The notes beneath the pieces are model-generated. The model did not search any database. It had not been told where the DNA came from and saw nothing but the letters and a program-made list of their open reading frames with translations. Shown here piece by piece: positions 1-8,839 of a stretch of 64,000 nucleotides of DNA. The stretch lies in NCBI GenBank assembly GCA_026225235.1, contig JAMFSK010000041.1, positions 62,001-126,000 of the forward strand, given 5' to 3'. How positions within the stretch are numbered: position 1 is the first letter of the stretch; every line of letters begins with the position of its first letter. Position numbers and translations under genes: made by a program. The DNA comes from Burkholderiales bacterium. Its GTDB lineage: Bacteria > Pseudomonadota > Gammaproteobacteria > Burkholderiales > Burkholderiaceae.

Positions 1-204
1 GATCACGCGCGAGCGCTGCCACGCTTCCCGTTCCGGCGTCAGGCCCGGCTCGCCGAACAGCGGCTGTTCGTCGGGCGTGTCGGCATCGGCATCTTCGACC
101 GAGACCGATAGCGCACCGAGATCGAGCAGGGCATCGGACAGCGCTTCTGCGTGTTCGCGATCGATTTCGATCACGAGTTCGCGGTAGCTCGCTGGCTCAG
201 ACAT
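1..204 (-). CDS. prmA: Ribosomal protein L11 methyltransferase, N-terminal part
   Basis: Only the first 68 codons are inside the window; the gene runs off the left edge. PrmA uses S-adenosylmethionine to trimethylate lysines and the N-terminus of ribosomal protein L11. The visible part begins [14 protein letters not shown] and continues with an acidic stretch ([19 protein letters not shown]), as expected for the PrmA substrate-recognition domain; the methyltransferase fold lies outside. The ATG at 204 sits inside the end of accC, an 8-bp overlap, so it is probably translated by coupling in the accB-accC-prmA operon. The product call rests on the N-terminus and on the conserved neighbourhood. 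Confidence 0.85.
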   Translation of the reverse strand, partial: MSEPASYRELVIEIDREHAEALSDALLDLGALSVSVEDADADTPDEQPLFGEPGLTPEREAWQRSRVI

Positions 205-1564
205 CCTCAGACACCGCGCTCTTGCGTTCCTCGAGCCGGTGCTCGAGGTAGTGGATGCTCGTGCCGCCTTCGACGAACTTCGCGTCGATCATCATCTCGC
301 GATGCAGCGGGATGTTGGTTTCGATCCCCTCGACAACCATCTCAGACAATGCAATACGCATCCGGTTGATGGCCTGTTCGCGGGTCGCACCATAAGTGAT
401 CAGCTTGCCGATCATCGAGTCGTAGTTCGGCGGCACGTAGTAACCGTTGTACGCATGTGAGTCGACGCGTACGCCCGGACCACCCGGTGTGTGCCACGAG
501 GTGATGCGCCCCGGCGACGGCGTGAACTTGAACGGGTGCTCGGCATTGATCCGGCATTCGATCGCATGACCGCGGAACTCGACGTCGCGCTGACGCAGGC
601 GCAGCTTTTCGCCAGCCGCGACACGGATCTGTTCCTGGACGATATCGACGCCTGTGATCAGCTCCGAGACCGGATGCTCGACCTGGACGCGCGTGTTCAT
701 TTCGATGAAATAGAACTCGTTGTTCTCGTAGAGAAACTCGAAAGTGCCCGCGCCGAGATAGCCCATCTTCTTGCAGGCGTCCGCGCAACGGTCACCGATC
801 CGGTCGATCAGGCGGCGTGCGATGCCCGGTGCCGGTGCTTCCTCGATCACCTTCTGGTGGCGGCGCTGCATCGAGCAGTCGCGTTCGCCGAGCCAGATCG
901 CGTTCTTGAACTGGTCGGCCATGACCTGAATCTCGATATGGCGCGGGTTCTCGAGGAACTTCTCCATATAGACCTGCGGGTTGCCAAACGCACGGCCGGC
1001 TTCCTCGCGTGTCAGGTTCACGGCATTGACCAGGGCTGCTTCGGTATGAACGACGCGCATGCCGCGACCGCCCCCGCCGCCAGCAGCCTTGATGATGACC
1101 GGATAGCCGACGGTGCGCGCAATCCGCACGATCTCCTTGGGGTCGTCGGGCAGCGCGCCTTCCGAGCCCGGCACGCATGGCACGCCGGCCTTGATCATGG
1201 TCTGCTTGGCCGAGACCTTGTCGCCCATAAGGCGGATCGTCTCGGGGCGCGGTCCGATGAAGGTGAAACCCGATTGCTCGACGCGCTCGGCGAAGTCCGC
1301 GTTCTCCGACAAGAAGCCGTAACCCGGGTGGATCGCCTCCGCATCGGTGACTTCGGCCGCGCTGATGATGGCGGGCATGTTGAGGTACGACAGCGGCGAA
1401 GGCGCCGGGCCGATACACACAGCCTCGTCGGCGAGCCGTACGTACTTGGCTTCCTTGTCGGCTTCGGAATAAATGACGACGGTCTTGACGCCCAGCTCAC
1501 GGCAGGCGCGTTGGATCCGCAGGGCGATTTCGCCTCGATTGGCGATCAGGATTTTTTCGAACAT
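197..1564 (-). CDS. accC: Acetyl-CoA carboxylase, biotin carboxylase subunit
   Basis: Carboxylates the biotin carried by AccB using ATP and bicarbonate, the first half-reaction of malonyl-CoA formation for fatty acid synthesis. The 455 residues match the usual length. Visible are the N-terminal domain ([14 protein letters not shown]), the ATP-grasp glycine loop AGGGGGRGM at about 161-169, and the active-site segment [13 protein letters not shown] at about 289-301. The start follows accB by 18 bp, and the stop overlaps the start of prmA by 8 bp, so the three genes are probably one transcript. Confidence 0.97.
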   Translation of the reverse strand: MFEKILIANRGEIALRIQRACRELGVKTVVIYSEADKEAKYVRLADEAVCIGPAPSPLSYLNMPAIISAAEVTDAEAIHPGYGFLSENADFAERVEQSGFTFIGPRPETIRLMGDKVSAKQTMIKAGVPCVPGSEGALPDDPKEIVRIARTVGYPVIIKAAGGGGGRGMRVVHTEAALVNAVNLTREEAGRAFGNPQVYMEKFLENPRHIEIQVMADQFKNAIWLGERDCSMQRRHQKVIEEAPAPGIARRLIDRIGDRCADACKKMGYLGAGTFEFLYENNEFYFIEMNTRVQVEHPVSELITGVDIVQEQIRVAAGEKLRLRQRDVEFRGHAIECRINAEHPFKFTPSPGRITSWHTPGGPGVRVDSHAYNGYYVPPNYDSMIGKLITYGATREQAINRMRIALSEMVVEGIETNIPLHREMMIDAKFVEGGTSIHYLEHRLEERKSAVSEDV

Positions 1565-1582
1565 GGCGAGTCCGGGGCTCGC

Positions 1583-2050
1583 TTAAGCGATCACGAAGAG
1601 CGGCTGGCCGTATTCGACCGCCTGGCCGTTCTCGACCAGGATCTCTTTGATGACGCCCGACTTGTCGGCTTCGATTTCATTGAGCAGCTTCATGGCTTCG
1701 ATGATGCAGATGGTGTCGCCTTCCTTGACGGAGTCCCCGATCTGCACGAACGCATCGGCGCCCGGCGACGGTGAACGATAGAAAGTGCCGACCATCGGCG
1801 AGGTCACGACGTGGCCCTGCTGCGCGGCGGGCGCGGGAGCCGCGGCTTCGCCTGCGGGGGCCGTCGGGGCCTGCGGCGCGGGCGCATAGCCCGGCTGGGG
1901 AATGTATTGCATCTGCGCGGCTTGCGGCATGTAAACCGGTGCGGCGTTCTTGACGATGCGGACCTTGCCTTCGCCTTCAGTCACTTCGAGTTCGGAGATG
2001 CCGGACTCGGAGACGAGGTCGATCAAGGTTTTGAGCTTACGAAGATCCAT
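1583..2050 (-). CDS. accB: Biotin carboxyl carrier protein of acetyl-CoA carboxylase
   Basis: Carries the biotin prosthetic group between AccC and the carboxyltransferase. It has 155 residues: an N-terminal helical region ([18 protein letters not shown]), a flexible linker rich in Ala, Pro and Gln (about 50-80), and a C-terminal biotinyl domain. The biotin acceptor is Lys121 within EAMKL, and the domain's [13 protein letters not shown] segment is intact. It lies between aroQ and accC on the minus strand; a GC hairpin in the 79-bp gap from aroQ may modulate read-through. Confidence 0.97.
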   Translation of the reverse strand: MDLRKLKTLIDLVSESGISELEVTEGEGKVRIVKNAAPVYMPQAAQMQYIPQPGYAPAPQAPTAPAGEAAAPAPAAQQGHVVTSPMVGTFYRSPSPGADAFVQIGDSVKEGDTICIIEAMKLLNEIEADKSGVIKEILVENGQAVEYGQPLFVIA

Positions 2051-2086
2051 TGAATTTCCCCAGGTTCAGATCGCTAAATGCGGATT

Positions 2087-2109
2087 GCGGCGCCCCTATC
2101 GGGCGCCGC
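2087..2109 (-). other. GC hairpin in the aroQ-accB gap
   Basis: Perfect 9-bp stem (GCGGCGCCC with GGGCGCCGC) and 5-nt loop CTATC. No T-run follows on either strand, so it is a pause, partial attenuator or mRNA-stability element rather than a clear terminator. Function is inference. Confidence 0.4.
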
Positions 2110-2129
2110 GCAGTGAGACGCGCCGTGGT

Positions 2130-2585
2130 TCAGACCTGCGGTACCACGGCGATGCGGTCCAGCGCGAATTCGAGTGCGTAAACGTAGCCTTGCCAGCCCA
2201 GCCCGACGATGACACCTTCGGCGATATCGCTAAAAAAGGAGTGATGCCGGAAGGCTTCGCGGCGATGCACGTTCGATAAATGCACTTCGACGAACGGAAT
2301 GGCCGTCCCGGCGAACGCGTCGCGCAAGGCGACACTCGTGTGCGTGAAGGCCCCCGGATTGATGACGACAAACTCGATCTTCTCCTCGCGTGCAGCGTGG
2401 ATCCGGTCGATGAGGGCGCCCTCATGGTTGCTCTGGAAGGTGACCAGTCCGACCCGGGCCTGGTCGGCCCGCGCGACGAGCGCGGCATCGATGTCGGCCA
2501 GCGTACGGCGTCCATAGACAGCCGGCTCGCGGGTGCCGAGCAGGTTCAGATTAGGGCCGTGGAGCACCAGGAGTCGAGGGGGCAT
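2130..2585 (-). CDS. aroQ: Type II 3-dehydroquinate dehydratase
   Basis: Dehydrates 3-dehydroquinate to 3-dehydroshikimate in the shikimate pathway. The 151-residue length is typical of the dodecameric type II enzyme. Motifs are [20 protein letters not shown] with the catalytic tyrosine near residue 24, [10 protein letters not shown] in the middle, and [18 protein letters not shown] towards the C-terminus with the catalytic histidine region. It is the promoter-proximal gene before accB-accC, the usual betaproteobacterial arrangement. A promoter-like pair lies just upstream, and the tlpA terminator separates it from the preceding gene. Confidence 0.97.
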   Translation of the reverse strand: MPPRLLVLHGPNLNLLGTREPAVYGRRTLADIDAALVARADQARVGLVTFQSNHEGALIDRIHAAREEKIEFVVINPGAFTHTSVALRDAFAGTAIPFVEVHLSNVHRREAFRHHSFFSDIAEGVIVGLGWQGYVYALEFALDRIAVVPQV

Positions 2586-2615
2586 ACTAAAAATCGGTTC
2601 CGCGAAGTTGGCCGC

Positions 2616-2645
2616 ACTTTACCGCTGTAAGAAAGAAGTTGTCCA
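2616..2645 (-). promoter_or_regulatory. Candidate sigma-70 promoter for aroQ-accB-accC
   Basis: On the minus strand, TGGACA (2645-2640) and TAAAGT (2621-2616) are separated by 18 bp and lie about 30 bp before the aroQ start. Both hexamers deviate from consensus, so this is a moderate call. Confidence 0.4.
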
Positions 2646-2788
2646 GCAGAAGAAGAAAAGGGACGACCGTTTCAGGGTATATGCGGGCGCTTTTTCCGGC
2701 ATTTTCGCGGATTTTGCCGGATTGGGCGAGCCTCGCGTCGGTAACTGTCGAGAACGTGCGAGAAGGGCGAAGAAGGGGGGGTAAAGGC

Positions 2789-2818
2789 AAAAAAACCTCC
2801 ATCCGGGACAGAGGAGGT
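2789..2818 (-). terminator. Rho-independent terminator of tlpA
   Basis: Minus-strand stem ACCTCC/GGAGGT (6 bp, 12-nt loop) followed directly by a run of seven T (A at 2789-2795 on the plus strand), 42 bp past the tlpA stop. Confidence 0.7.
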
Positions 2819-2859
2819 CACTGTGTCCGGCTGTCCCCTCAAGGCCCCCTCAAAACCGC

Positions 2860-3393
2860 TCAGAGCTGGTCCAGCACCGCCGCGAGTTTGGCCGGCTGAA
2901 CCTGGCCAAGAGTGGTCGAACGGATCTTGCCGTTCGCGTCGATGACGACCGTGTAAGGCAGCGCCCCCTGTTCGTCGCCGAATTTACGGGCCAGGTCCCC
3001 CCCGCCAAAGCCGGCGATCACCACCGGGTAATCGACCTTGACCTTGCCGAGGAAGCCCTGGACGTTCGGCGGCGTGTCGACCGCGATGCCGACGAAGTTC
3101 ACGCCCCGGGCTGCATATTTTTTGTGCAAGCCGGAGAGCGACGGCATTTCAGCGACGCAGGGGCCACACCACGACGCCCAGAAATTGATCACGAGCGGCT
3201 TGCCGCGGAACTGCGCGAGCGCGCGCGGCTGATTGGCCGGATCGGGCAGGGTGGTGCTCCAGAGCGTCGCCACCGCGGCGTCAGAGCCGGTTTCAGTACC
3301 GCGCGCCCAGTCGATGAGACGCGGGCCTCCTAGCGCGCCGACGCCGGCGACAAGAAGTGCGGCAAGCAGGGGGACCAGTAGTCGGCGAGTCAT
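2860..3393 (-). CDS. TlpA-family periplasmic thiol:disulfide oxidoreductase
   Basis: Predicted membrane-anchored or secreted thioredoxin-fold protein of 177 residues. The N-terminus MTRRLLVPLLAALLVAGVGAL is a signal or anchor segment. The thioredoxin domain carries the active site FWASWCGPC with cysteines at 76 and 79, and a cis-proline region (GALPYTVVIDANGKIRSTTLG). TlpA/ResA proteins reduce specific periplasmic disulfides, for instance in cytochrome c or copper-centre maturation; the partner cannot be read here. The start at 3393 was chosen because the signal peptide follows directly; the longer open frame upstream is basic, non-conserved-looking sequence. Confidence 0.85.
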   Translation of the reverse strand: MTRRLLVPLLAALLVAGVGALGGPRLIDWARGTETGSDAAVATLWSTTLPDPANQPRALAQFRGKPLVINFWASWCGPCVAEMPSLSGLHKKYAARGVNFVGIAVDTPPNVQGFLGKVKVDYPVVIAGFGGGDLARKFGDEQGALPYTVVIDANGKIRSTTLGQVQPAKLAAVLDQL

Positions 3394-3454
3394 GGCAGCG
3401 AAAATCCTGAAGAGAAAGCGCTTTGGAAGCGTTACACGAGTTGAATGAGGGCAA

Positions 3455-4126
3455 TCAGTGTCCGACGGCGTTTTGCTCATCGAGCGAGCCGGCTGCCGGC
3501 TCATTGCCAGCGGCGACAAGCGCCGTGACGGCCGCTTCATTGATGCGCGCCGGCCGGCCGCGACCATCGGTGCGCATCGCGCCGCGCAGGTCGTCGGCAT
3601 CGTAGAGCGCGACGTGAATCCAGAGGCGGTCCGGCAGGGCCGCGTTGTGCCATGAGAAACTCAGCGTTTCGACCAGGCCCCGGCCCGCGAAATGTCGCGT
3701 TTCAGAGACTTCATATTGAATGCCGGCGTTGAGCAAGAAGATCGCGACTTCCTTGGCGTTGTCGCAAAACGCCTGCAAATGGATGTCTGAATGCTGGTTC
3801 GCGGTGCCGTTAAGCACGGCGCCCGTCAGGAAAGGCTGAAAGTCGGCGAGGCGGTGCATCCAGTCGAGCGCAACGCGGCGCAGGGTGCGCAGGGCGTGGG
3901 GCTGACTCTCCGACTGGAAAAGCGCCTGGTACTCGCGGATTTCTTCTTCGATCTGCTCGTTATCGGGCAACCATTCGCCGGCGAGCCGGGTGTCGCCGAG
4001 GATCTGCCGCGCCGCCTTGCGCTTGGCCGTTGAGTAGTCGAGGCCGTCTTCCGCGATCAAACGGGCAGCCATCGTGGCGATTTCTTCGCGCACGCGCCGC
4101 GGGTCAAGATGAGGTTTGCGAGACAT
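3455..4126 (-). CDS. Uncharacterised protein, nucleotidyltransferase-like motif
   Basis: A 223-residue soluble protein of unknown role. The N-terminal 75 residues are helical and charged (RKPHLDPRRVREEIATMAA, then IEEEIREYQALF). A central segment at about 102-120, GAVLNGTANQHSDIHLQAF, resembles the Gly...Asp-x-(Asp/His) motif of the minimal nucleotidyltransferase fold, though the second acidic residue reads His (SDIHL). It is followed by KEVAIFLLNAGIQYEVSE, then a beta-rich end. The start at 4126 was chosen over a longer open frame that reads through the promoter region. It is divergent from mpl and upstream of tlpA. The function call is inference from one motif. Confidence 0.6.
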   Translation of the reverse strand: MSRKPHLDPRRVREEIATMAARLIAEDGLDYSTAKRKAARQILGDTRLAGEWLPDNEQIEEEIREYQALFQSESQPHALRTLRRVALDWMHRLADFQPFLTGAVLNGTANQHSDIHLQAFCDNAKEVAIFLLNAGIQYEVSETRHFAGRGLVETLSFSWHNAALPDRLWIHVALYDADDLRGAMRTDGRGRPARINEAAVTALVAAGNEPAAGSLDEQNAVGH

Positions 4127-4263
4127 GCCCCGATGATACCCGACTGACCTTGCAGTGCCGTTCGGGAGCCCACTAAGCGCGCCCCTCCCGGAACTCGCGC
4201 CCACGCCCGCTGACACAGTCCACGCAGCAGGTCGCGCCAAGCGGAGCGACCGGGTCGCTCGGG

Positions 4264-4269
4264 TACAAT
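4264..4269 (+). promoter_or_regulatory. Candidate -10 element of mpl
   Basis: TACAAT 47 bp before the mpl ATG. No convincing -35 at 16-18 bp; the same -10 type recurs before several genes in this window. Confidence 0.35.
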
Positions 4270-4315
4270 GCCACGATTGCCGCACGCGCTTTTCTTCCGT
4301 ACTTACACCGTACTC

Positions 4316-5782
4316 ATGCATATCCATATTCTCGGCATCTGCGGCACCTTCATGGGTGGACTGGCGGTGCTCGCACGCGAGCGAGGCCACCGCGTGACGG
4401 GTTGTGACGCTGGGGTCTACCCGCCGATGAGCACGCAGCTCGAGGCGCAGGGCATCGAACTGATCGAAGGGTATGACGAGGCTCAGTTAAAACTCGAGCC
4501 GGACCTGTTCGTGATCGGTAATGTCGTCTCGCGCGGCAACCCGTTGATGGAGGCGATCCTCGATCGCGGCCTGCCGTATGTCTCGGGCCCGCAGTGGCTT
4601 GGCGAGCATGTGCTGCAGGACAAATGGGTGCTCGCGGTCGCCGGTACGCATGGCAAGACCACCACAGCCTCGATGCTTGCGTGGCTGCTGGAGGACGCGG
4701 GGATGAACCCCGGTTTCCTGATCGGCGGCGTGCCGCTGAACTTCGGCGTGTCGGCGCGTCTGACCGATTCGAGTTTCTTTGTGATCGAGGCCGACGAGTA
4801 CGACACGGCCTTCTTCGACAAACGCTCGAAGTTTGTCCATTACCGGCCGCGCACGGCAATCCTCAACAATCTGGAGTTCGATCACGCCGATATTTTTGCT
4901 GACATCGGCGCGATCGAAACGCAGTTCCATCATCTTGTGCGCACGGTGCCGCGGATTGGCAGGCTGATCGTCAATGGCGTCGAGCCGGCGCTCGAACGAG
5001 TGATCGCGCGCGGTTGCTGGAGCGAGCTCGAACACTTCGGTGTCGAAGCGGGCTGGCAGGCCACGCCGCTCGACGGGCAGGCGGTCGAAGCGCTCGATCA
5101 GCGATTTGGGGTGAGCCTGTGCGGTAAGCCGATGGGTGAAGTCGACTGGAGCGTACAGGGCGCGCACAACCGGATGAATGCGCTCGCGGCGATTGCTGCC
5201 GCGCGCCATGTGGGCGTCGTACCGGCGCAAGCCGCTCAGGCGCTCGGGACTTTTCAGAGCGTCAAGCGGCGCATGGAGGTGCGCGGAACGGTCAATGGCG
5301 TGACGGTGTATGACGACTTCGCCCACCATCCGACCGCGATCCGGACCACGGTTGCCGGGTTGCGCAGACGGCTCGATGGCGGCTCGGTGAGCGGCACCGC
5401 CGATGTCGCGGGTCGTACCTCGACGGGTCCTCGCTCAAGCGGCCGTATCCTCGCCGTACTCGAGCCACGCTCGAATACGATGAAACTCGGCGTCATGAAA
5501 GCCCAGCTTCCCGACAGCCTGCGCGGCGCGGACCTTGTGTTTGGTTACGGCGCGCCGGGCGGGCGCGATGCGCTTGGGTGGGATCTTGCCGAGGCGCTCG
5601 CGCCGCTCGGCGACGCGGCATGCGCGTTCGACAATATCGATACGCTGGTGGCTGCGGTCGCACGCAGTGCGCAGCCGGGCGACCATGTGCTGGTCATGAG
5701 CAACGGCGGCTTCGGCGGCGTGCACGACCGCCTGCTCAAGGCGCTCGCGCACGGTGCGCAGGTCGGCGGCGCGGCCGCGTGA
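4316..5782 (+). CDS. mpl: UDP-N-acetylmuramate:tripeptide ligase Mpl
   Basis: Peptidoglycan recycling ligase that joins the salvaged tripeptide L-Ala-D-Glu-meso-Dap to UDP-MurNAc, bypassing MurC-MurD-MurE. It has 488 residues. The N-terminal Rossmann region begins MHIHILGICGTFMGGLA, the Mur ligase P-loop is AVAGTHGKTTTAS at about 108-119, followed by VIEADEYDTAFFDKRSKF and YDDFAHHPTAIRTT, diagnostic for the Mur ligase family. The region around 370-385 (GSVSGTADVAGRTSTG) is a low-complexity insertion. The start at 4316 fits the conserved N-terminus. It is divergent from the unknown gene at 3455-4126. Confidence 0.95.
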   Translation: MHIHILGICGTFMGGLAVLARERGHRVTGCDAGVYPPMSTQLEAQGIELIEGYDEAQLKLEPDLFVIGNVVSRGNPLMEAILDRGLPYVSGPQWLGEHVLQDKWVLAVAGTHGKTTTASMLAWLLEDAGMNPGFLIGGVPLNFGVSARLTDSSFFVIEADEYDTAFFDKRSKFVHYRPRTAILNNLEFDHADIFADIGAIETQFHHLVRTVPRIGRLIVNGVEPALERVIARGCWSELEHFGVEAGWQATPLDGQAVEALDQRFGVSLCGKPMGEVDWSVQGAHNRMNALAAIAAARHVGVVPAQAAQALGTFQSVKRRMEVRGTVNGVTVYDDFAHHPTAIRTTVAGLRRRLDGGSVSGTADVAGRTSTGPRSSGRILAVLEPRSNTMKLGVMKAQLPDSLRGADLVFGYGAPGGRDALGWDLAEALAPLGDAACAFDNIDTLVAAVARSAQPGDHVLVMSNGGFGGVHDRLLKALAHGAQVGGAAA

Positions 5783-5832
5783 GGCGCCCGACATGAGCCC
5801 ACTGCCGGAGCTACTTGCAAGGAGCCACTTGC

Positions 5833-5913
5833 ATGAACCGCCCGCCTTGTCACGCCTCAATGCCGGGCGTGTATGTGCCAGTCGCATTTGACCGCCGTCT
5901 ATGCCAGCATTAA
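5833..5913 (+). CDS. Possible 26-residue small ORF between mpl and yqiA
   Basis: ATG at 5833 preceded by AAGGAG at 5819-5824 with an 8-nt spacer; the ORF ends TAA at 5911-5913, 18 bp before the yqiA start. The peptide (MNRPPCHASMPGV...) has no recognisable domain. It could be a leader that couples translation to yqiA, or chance. Only the ribosome-binding site supports it. Confidence 0.25.
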   Translation: MNRPPCHASMPGVYVPVAFDRRLCQH

Positions 5914-5931
5914 GCGCCCATTGAACGCCAC

Positions 5932-6501
5932 GTGATCCTCTACCTGCACGGGTTTCGCTCGTCGCCGCAGTCGTTCAAGGCGCGTACGCTTGCTGAGCGC
6001 ATGAGCGAACTCGGCCGCACAGCCGAATGGCGTTGCCCGCAGTTGCCGGTTTCGCCGCACGAGGCGATTGCGCTCGCCGAGCGCGCGGTGGCGGGTATCC
6101 CGCCTCACGAGGTATGCGTGATCGGTAGCTCGCTGGGCGGCTACTACGCCACCTGGCTTGCCGAGCGCCACGGCTATCGGGCCGTGCTGCTGAACCCGGC
6201 GGTGGATCCGGGCCGCGATCTTGCGCAGTATCTCGGTGCTCAGGAGTTATGGCATGGCGGCGGCAGCATTGTCGTCGAGCCGCGTCATTTGAATGAATTC
6301 AGAACATTGGCGGTCGCGTCGATCACGCGACCTGAACGTTACTATTTGATTGCCACGACCGGGGACGAAGTCCTCGACTACCGGGACATGCTGAAGTTCT
6401 ATGCTGGAGTGAGCACCACCCTGATCGAGGGCAGTGATCACGGCATTCGGGACTTCGCGGCGTATCGCGACCGGGCGTTGGCATTCTGCGGAATTGTCTA
6501 G
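5932..6501 (+). CDS. yqiA: YqiA-type alpha/beta-hydrolase (esterase)
   Basis: A 189-residue member of the small YqiA/YcfP alpha/beta-hydrolase group. The oxyanion region ILYLHGFRSSPQS opens the protein, the nucleophile elbow is IGSSLGGYYA with Ser67, and the closing histidine lies in EGSDHGIRDF near residue 170. Start codon is GTG. The next gene starts 10 bp after the stop, so the two are probably co-transcribed. The physiological substrate is unknown; general esterase activity is what is known of the family. Confidence 0.85.
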   Translation: MILYLHGFRSSPQSFKARTLAERMSELGRTAEWRCPQLPVSPHEAIALAERAVAGIPPHEVCVIGSSLGGYYATWLAERHGYRAVLLNPAVDPGRDLAQYLGAQELWHGGGSIVVEPRHLNEFRTLAVASITRPERYYLIATTGDEVLDYRDMLKFYAGVSTTLIEGSDHGIRDFAAYRDRALAFCGIV

Positions 6502-6511
6502 AGAGTATTGC

Positions 6512-8821
6512 GTGAACGTTTTTTTCGAGGAATCAGGCAGCTTCAAGGCAGGCACGGTGCTGTCCAAGCAGGGCGACGCGTTTCAGGTCGAACTGCCGGG
6601 CGGCCGCCGGGCCAAGGTGCGCGGCAAGGAAGTGCTGCTCGAGTTCGAGGCGCCGACGCCGGCCGAGCTCATGCATCAGGCCGACGCCGAGGCACAGGGC
6701 ATCGACCCCGAGTTTCTGTGGGAATGCGCGCCAGCCGATGAATTCCCGTTCGGAGCGCTCGCCGACGACTATTTCGGCGCGAAGCCGAATGCAATCAAGC
6801 AGGCTGGCCTGCTGCTGCGCATGCACGGTTCGCCGGTCTATTTCCGTAAGAAGGGACGAGGCCAGTACCAGCGCGCGCCGGAAGAACAGTTGCGCGCGGC
6901 GCTTGCCGCGCTCGAACGGCGACGCCAGCAGGGTCTGGTCCAGGAAGGCTACGAGAAAGAACTCAAGGCGCATCGTCTGCCCGAGGCCTTTGCCGGCAAG
7001 GTGATCGGCCTGCTGACCAAGCCCGACAAGAATTCGATCGAGTACAAGGCGCTCGAAGCCGCGGCTGCGGCGCTTGGTACCTCGCCCGCGCGACTGATGC
7101 TCGATGCGGGTGGCGTTGCCTCGGCGCGCGTGCTCCACGAAGCCCGTTTCCTGTCCGAGTATTTTCCGTATGGCACCGGTTTCGCGCCAGTCACGATCGA
7201 ACCGCACCTCGACGATTTGCCTGAGGCCGACGTCGAGGCGTTCTCCATTGACGACGTGACGACGACCGAAATCGACGATGCCTTCTCGGTCGGCGTACTG
7301 CCTGACGGACGGATCCGCGTCGGCATCCATATTGCAGCGCCGGCGCTCGGCATCCAGCGTGGCGATGCGGTCGACGAGATCGCGCGCAATCGTCTGTCGA
7401 CGGTCTATATGCCGGGCGACAAGATCACGATGCTGCCCGACCCAGTGGTCGAGATCTTCACGCTCAAGGAAGGCGGCCTGCGGCCCGCGCTGTCGCTCTA
7501 CATCATTGTCGACGCGACGACCTACGAGATCGTCACGACCGAGACGCGTGCCGAGAAGGTGTTTGTGCGCAGCAATTTGCGTCACAACCATCTCGATGCA
7601 ATCGTCACCGAAGAAGCGCTCGATGCGGGCACCGGCGACTATCCGCACAAAGAAGAGATCACGCGACTGTGGCCGCTGGCGAAGTCGCTCTATGAGAAGC
7701 GGCAACTTGCGCGTATCGGCTACGGCCTGCGGCGCGAAGTCCAGCGCAACAACGACTTCAACTTCTATGTGGAAGGCGAGCAGGTCACGATCACGCCGCG
7801 CCGCCGCGGCTCGCCGCTCGACTCGATCGTTGCCGAGCTGGCGATCGTGGCAAACAGCACCTGGGGCAGCTTTCTGGCCGAGCATGGCGTGCCGGGTATT
7901 TACCGCGCGCAACGCTCGTTCGGGCCGAACCGGACCCGGATGCAAACTACACCGGCACCGCATGAAGGGCTTGGCGTGGCGCAATACGCGTGGAGCACCT
8001 CGCCGCTGCGTCGTTATGTCGACCTGGTGAACCAGTGGCAGTTGATCGCGTGCGCACAGCATGGCGTCGCGGGCAAGTTGGTTGCACCGTTCAAGCCAAA
8101 GGATGCCGATCTCTTCGCGGTGCTGCAGGGCTTTGACGAGACTTATGCGGCCTACGCCGACTACCAGAACAAGATGGAAGCGTTCTGGTGTCTTCGCTGG
8201 CTCAAGCAGGAGCAACGCAACCGCGTCGTGGCGACGGTCATCAAGGGGGATCTCGTCAGGCTCGAGGAGATCCCGCTGGTGCTCCATGTACCGGCCCTCG
8301 GCGTGCATCCGCGCGGAACGCGGGTGATGCTGGAGGTGGTGTCGATCGATGAGCTGACGGTCGAGGCCTCGACGCGTCTGGTCCAGGTGCTCGATGCACC
8401 GGTGGCCAGCGACGCTGCGGGCGACGAGGCGGACGACGCCGAGGAAGAGGGCGGCGAAGAGGCGCGCTCTGCTGAAGAGGGTGAGACTGCTGACGAGGCG
8501 AGCGTTGCCGACGCGGACGAGCTGGATGACGTCGGTGAGGGTGAGGGTGCCGGGATCGAACACGACGCCGACTCAGATACCGCCGGGAAAGATGACGAGA
8601 TGGCGGAGACTGAACGCGCCGAAGGCGACGATGCGGCGGCGGCACGCGAAGACGCTCGGGCATCGGCTCAGGCATCCGGCGACGCTTCCGCTCACGACGA
8701 TGCTCATGAAGTCACGCCGCACGTCAGCCCGTCCGACGAATCGGCCGATTCTTCCAGTCACGACTCCGGCGACGATGCGGGCGCTGGCCAAGGCGCCCCC
8801 GATCGCGCGCGTTCACTCTGA
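6512..8821 (+). CDS. RNB-domain exoribonuclease with acidic C-terminal tail
   Basis: A 769-residue RNase II/R-family 3'-5' exoribonuclease. The GTG start at 6512 gives the N-terminus MNVFFEESGSFKAGTVL. The RNB core holds FSIDDVTTTEIDDAFSV at about 243-259 (metal-binding acidic cluster) and YAWSTSPLRRYVDLVNQ, equivalent to the catalytic arginine segment of RNase II. A short S1-like segment follows (VVATVIKGDLVRLEEIPLVLHV). From about residue 630 the last 140 residues are highly acidic and low-complexity (Asp, Glu, Ala, Ser), probably disordered. It has a Glu where E. coli RNase II has Asp207. It could not be assigned to rnb or rnr proper. Confidence 0.88.
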   Translation: MNVFFEESGSFKAGTVLSKQGDAFQVELPGGRRAKVRGKEVLLEFEAPTPAELMHQADAEAQGIDPEFLWECAPADEFPFGALADDYFGAKPNAIKQAGLLLRMHGSPVYFRKKGRGQYQRAPEEQLRAALAALERRRQQGLVQEGYEKELKAHRLPEAFAGKVIGLLTKPDKNSIEYKALEAAAAALGTSPARLMLDAGGVASARVLHEARFLSEYFPYGTGFAPVTIEPHLDDLPEADVEAFSIDDVTTTEIDDAFSVGVLPDGRIRVGIHIAAPALGIQRGDAVDEIARNRLSTVYMPGDKITMLPDPVVEIFTLKEGGLRPALSLYIIVDATTYEIVTTETRAEKVFVRSNLRHNHLDAIVTEEALDAGTGDYPHKEEITRLWPLAKSLYEKRQLARIGYGLRREVQRNNDFNFYVEGEQVTITPRRRGSPLDSIVAELAIVANSTWGSFLAEHGVPGIYRAQRSFGPNRTRMQTTPAPHEGLGVAQYAWSTSPLRRYVDLVNQWQLIACAQHGVAGKLVAPFKPKDADLFAVLQGFDETYAAYADYQNKMEAFWCLRWLKQEQRNRVVATVIKGDLVRLEEIPLVLHVPALGVHPRGTRVMLEVVSIDELTVEASTRLVQVLDAPVASDAAGDEADDAEEEGGEEARSAEEGETADEASVADADELDDVGEGEGAGIEHDADSDTAGKDDEMAETERAEGDDAAAAREDARASAQASGDASAHDDAHEVTPHVSPSDESADSSSHDSGDDAGAGQGAPDRARSL

Positions 8822-8839
8822 CCAGGTGCGAAGCTCCCC

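Noticed and set aside
491..1774. 427-codon open frame antisense to accC
   Set aside because: Shadow of accC.
6533..8563. 676-codon open frame antisense to the RNB gene
   Set aside because: Same reason; composition is that of a reverse-complement shadow and the sense gene has clear catalytic motifs.
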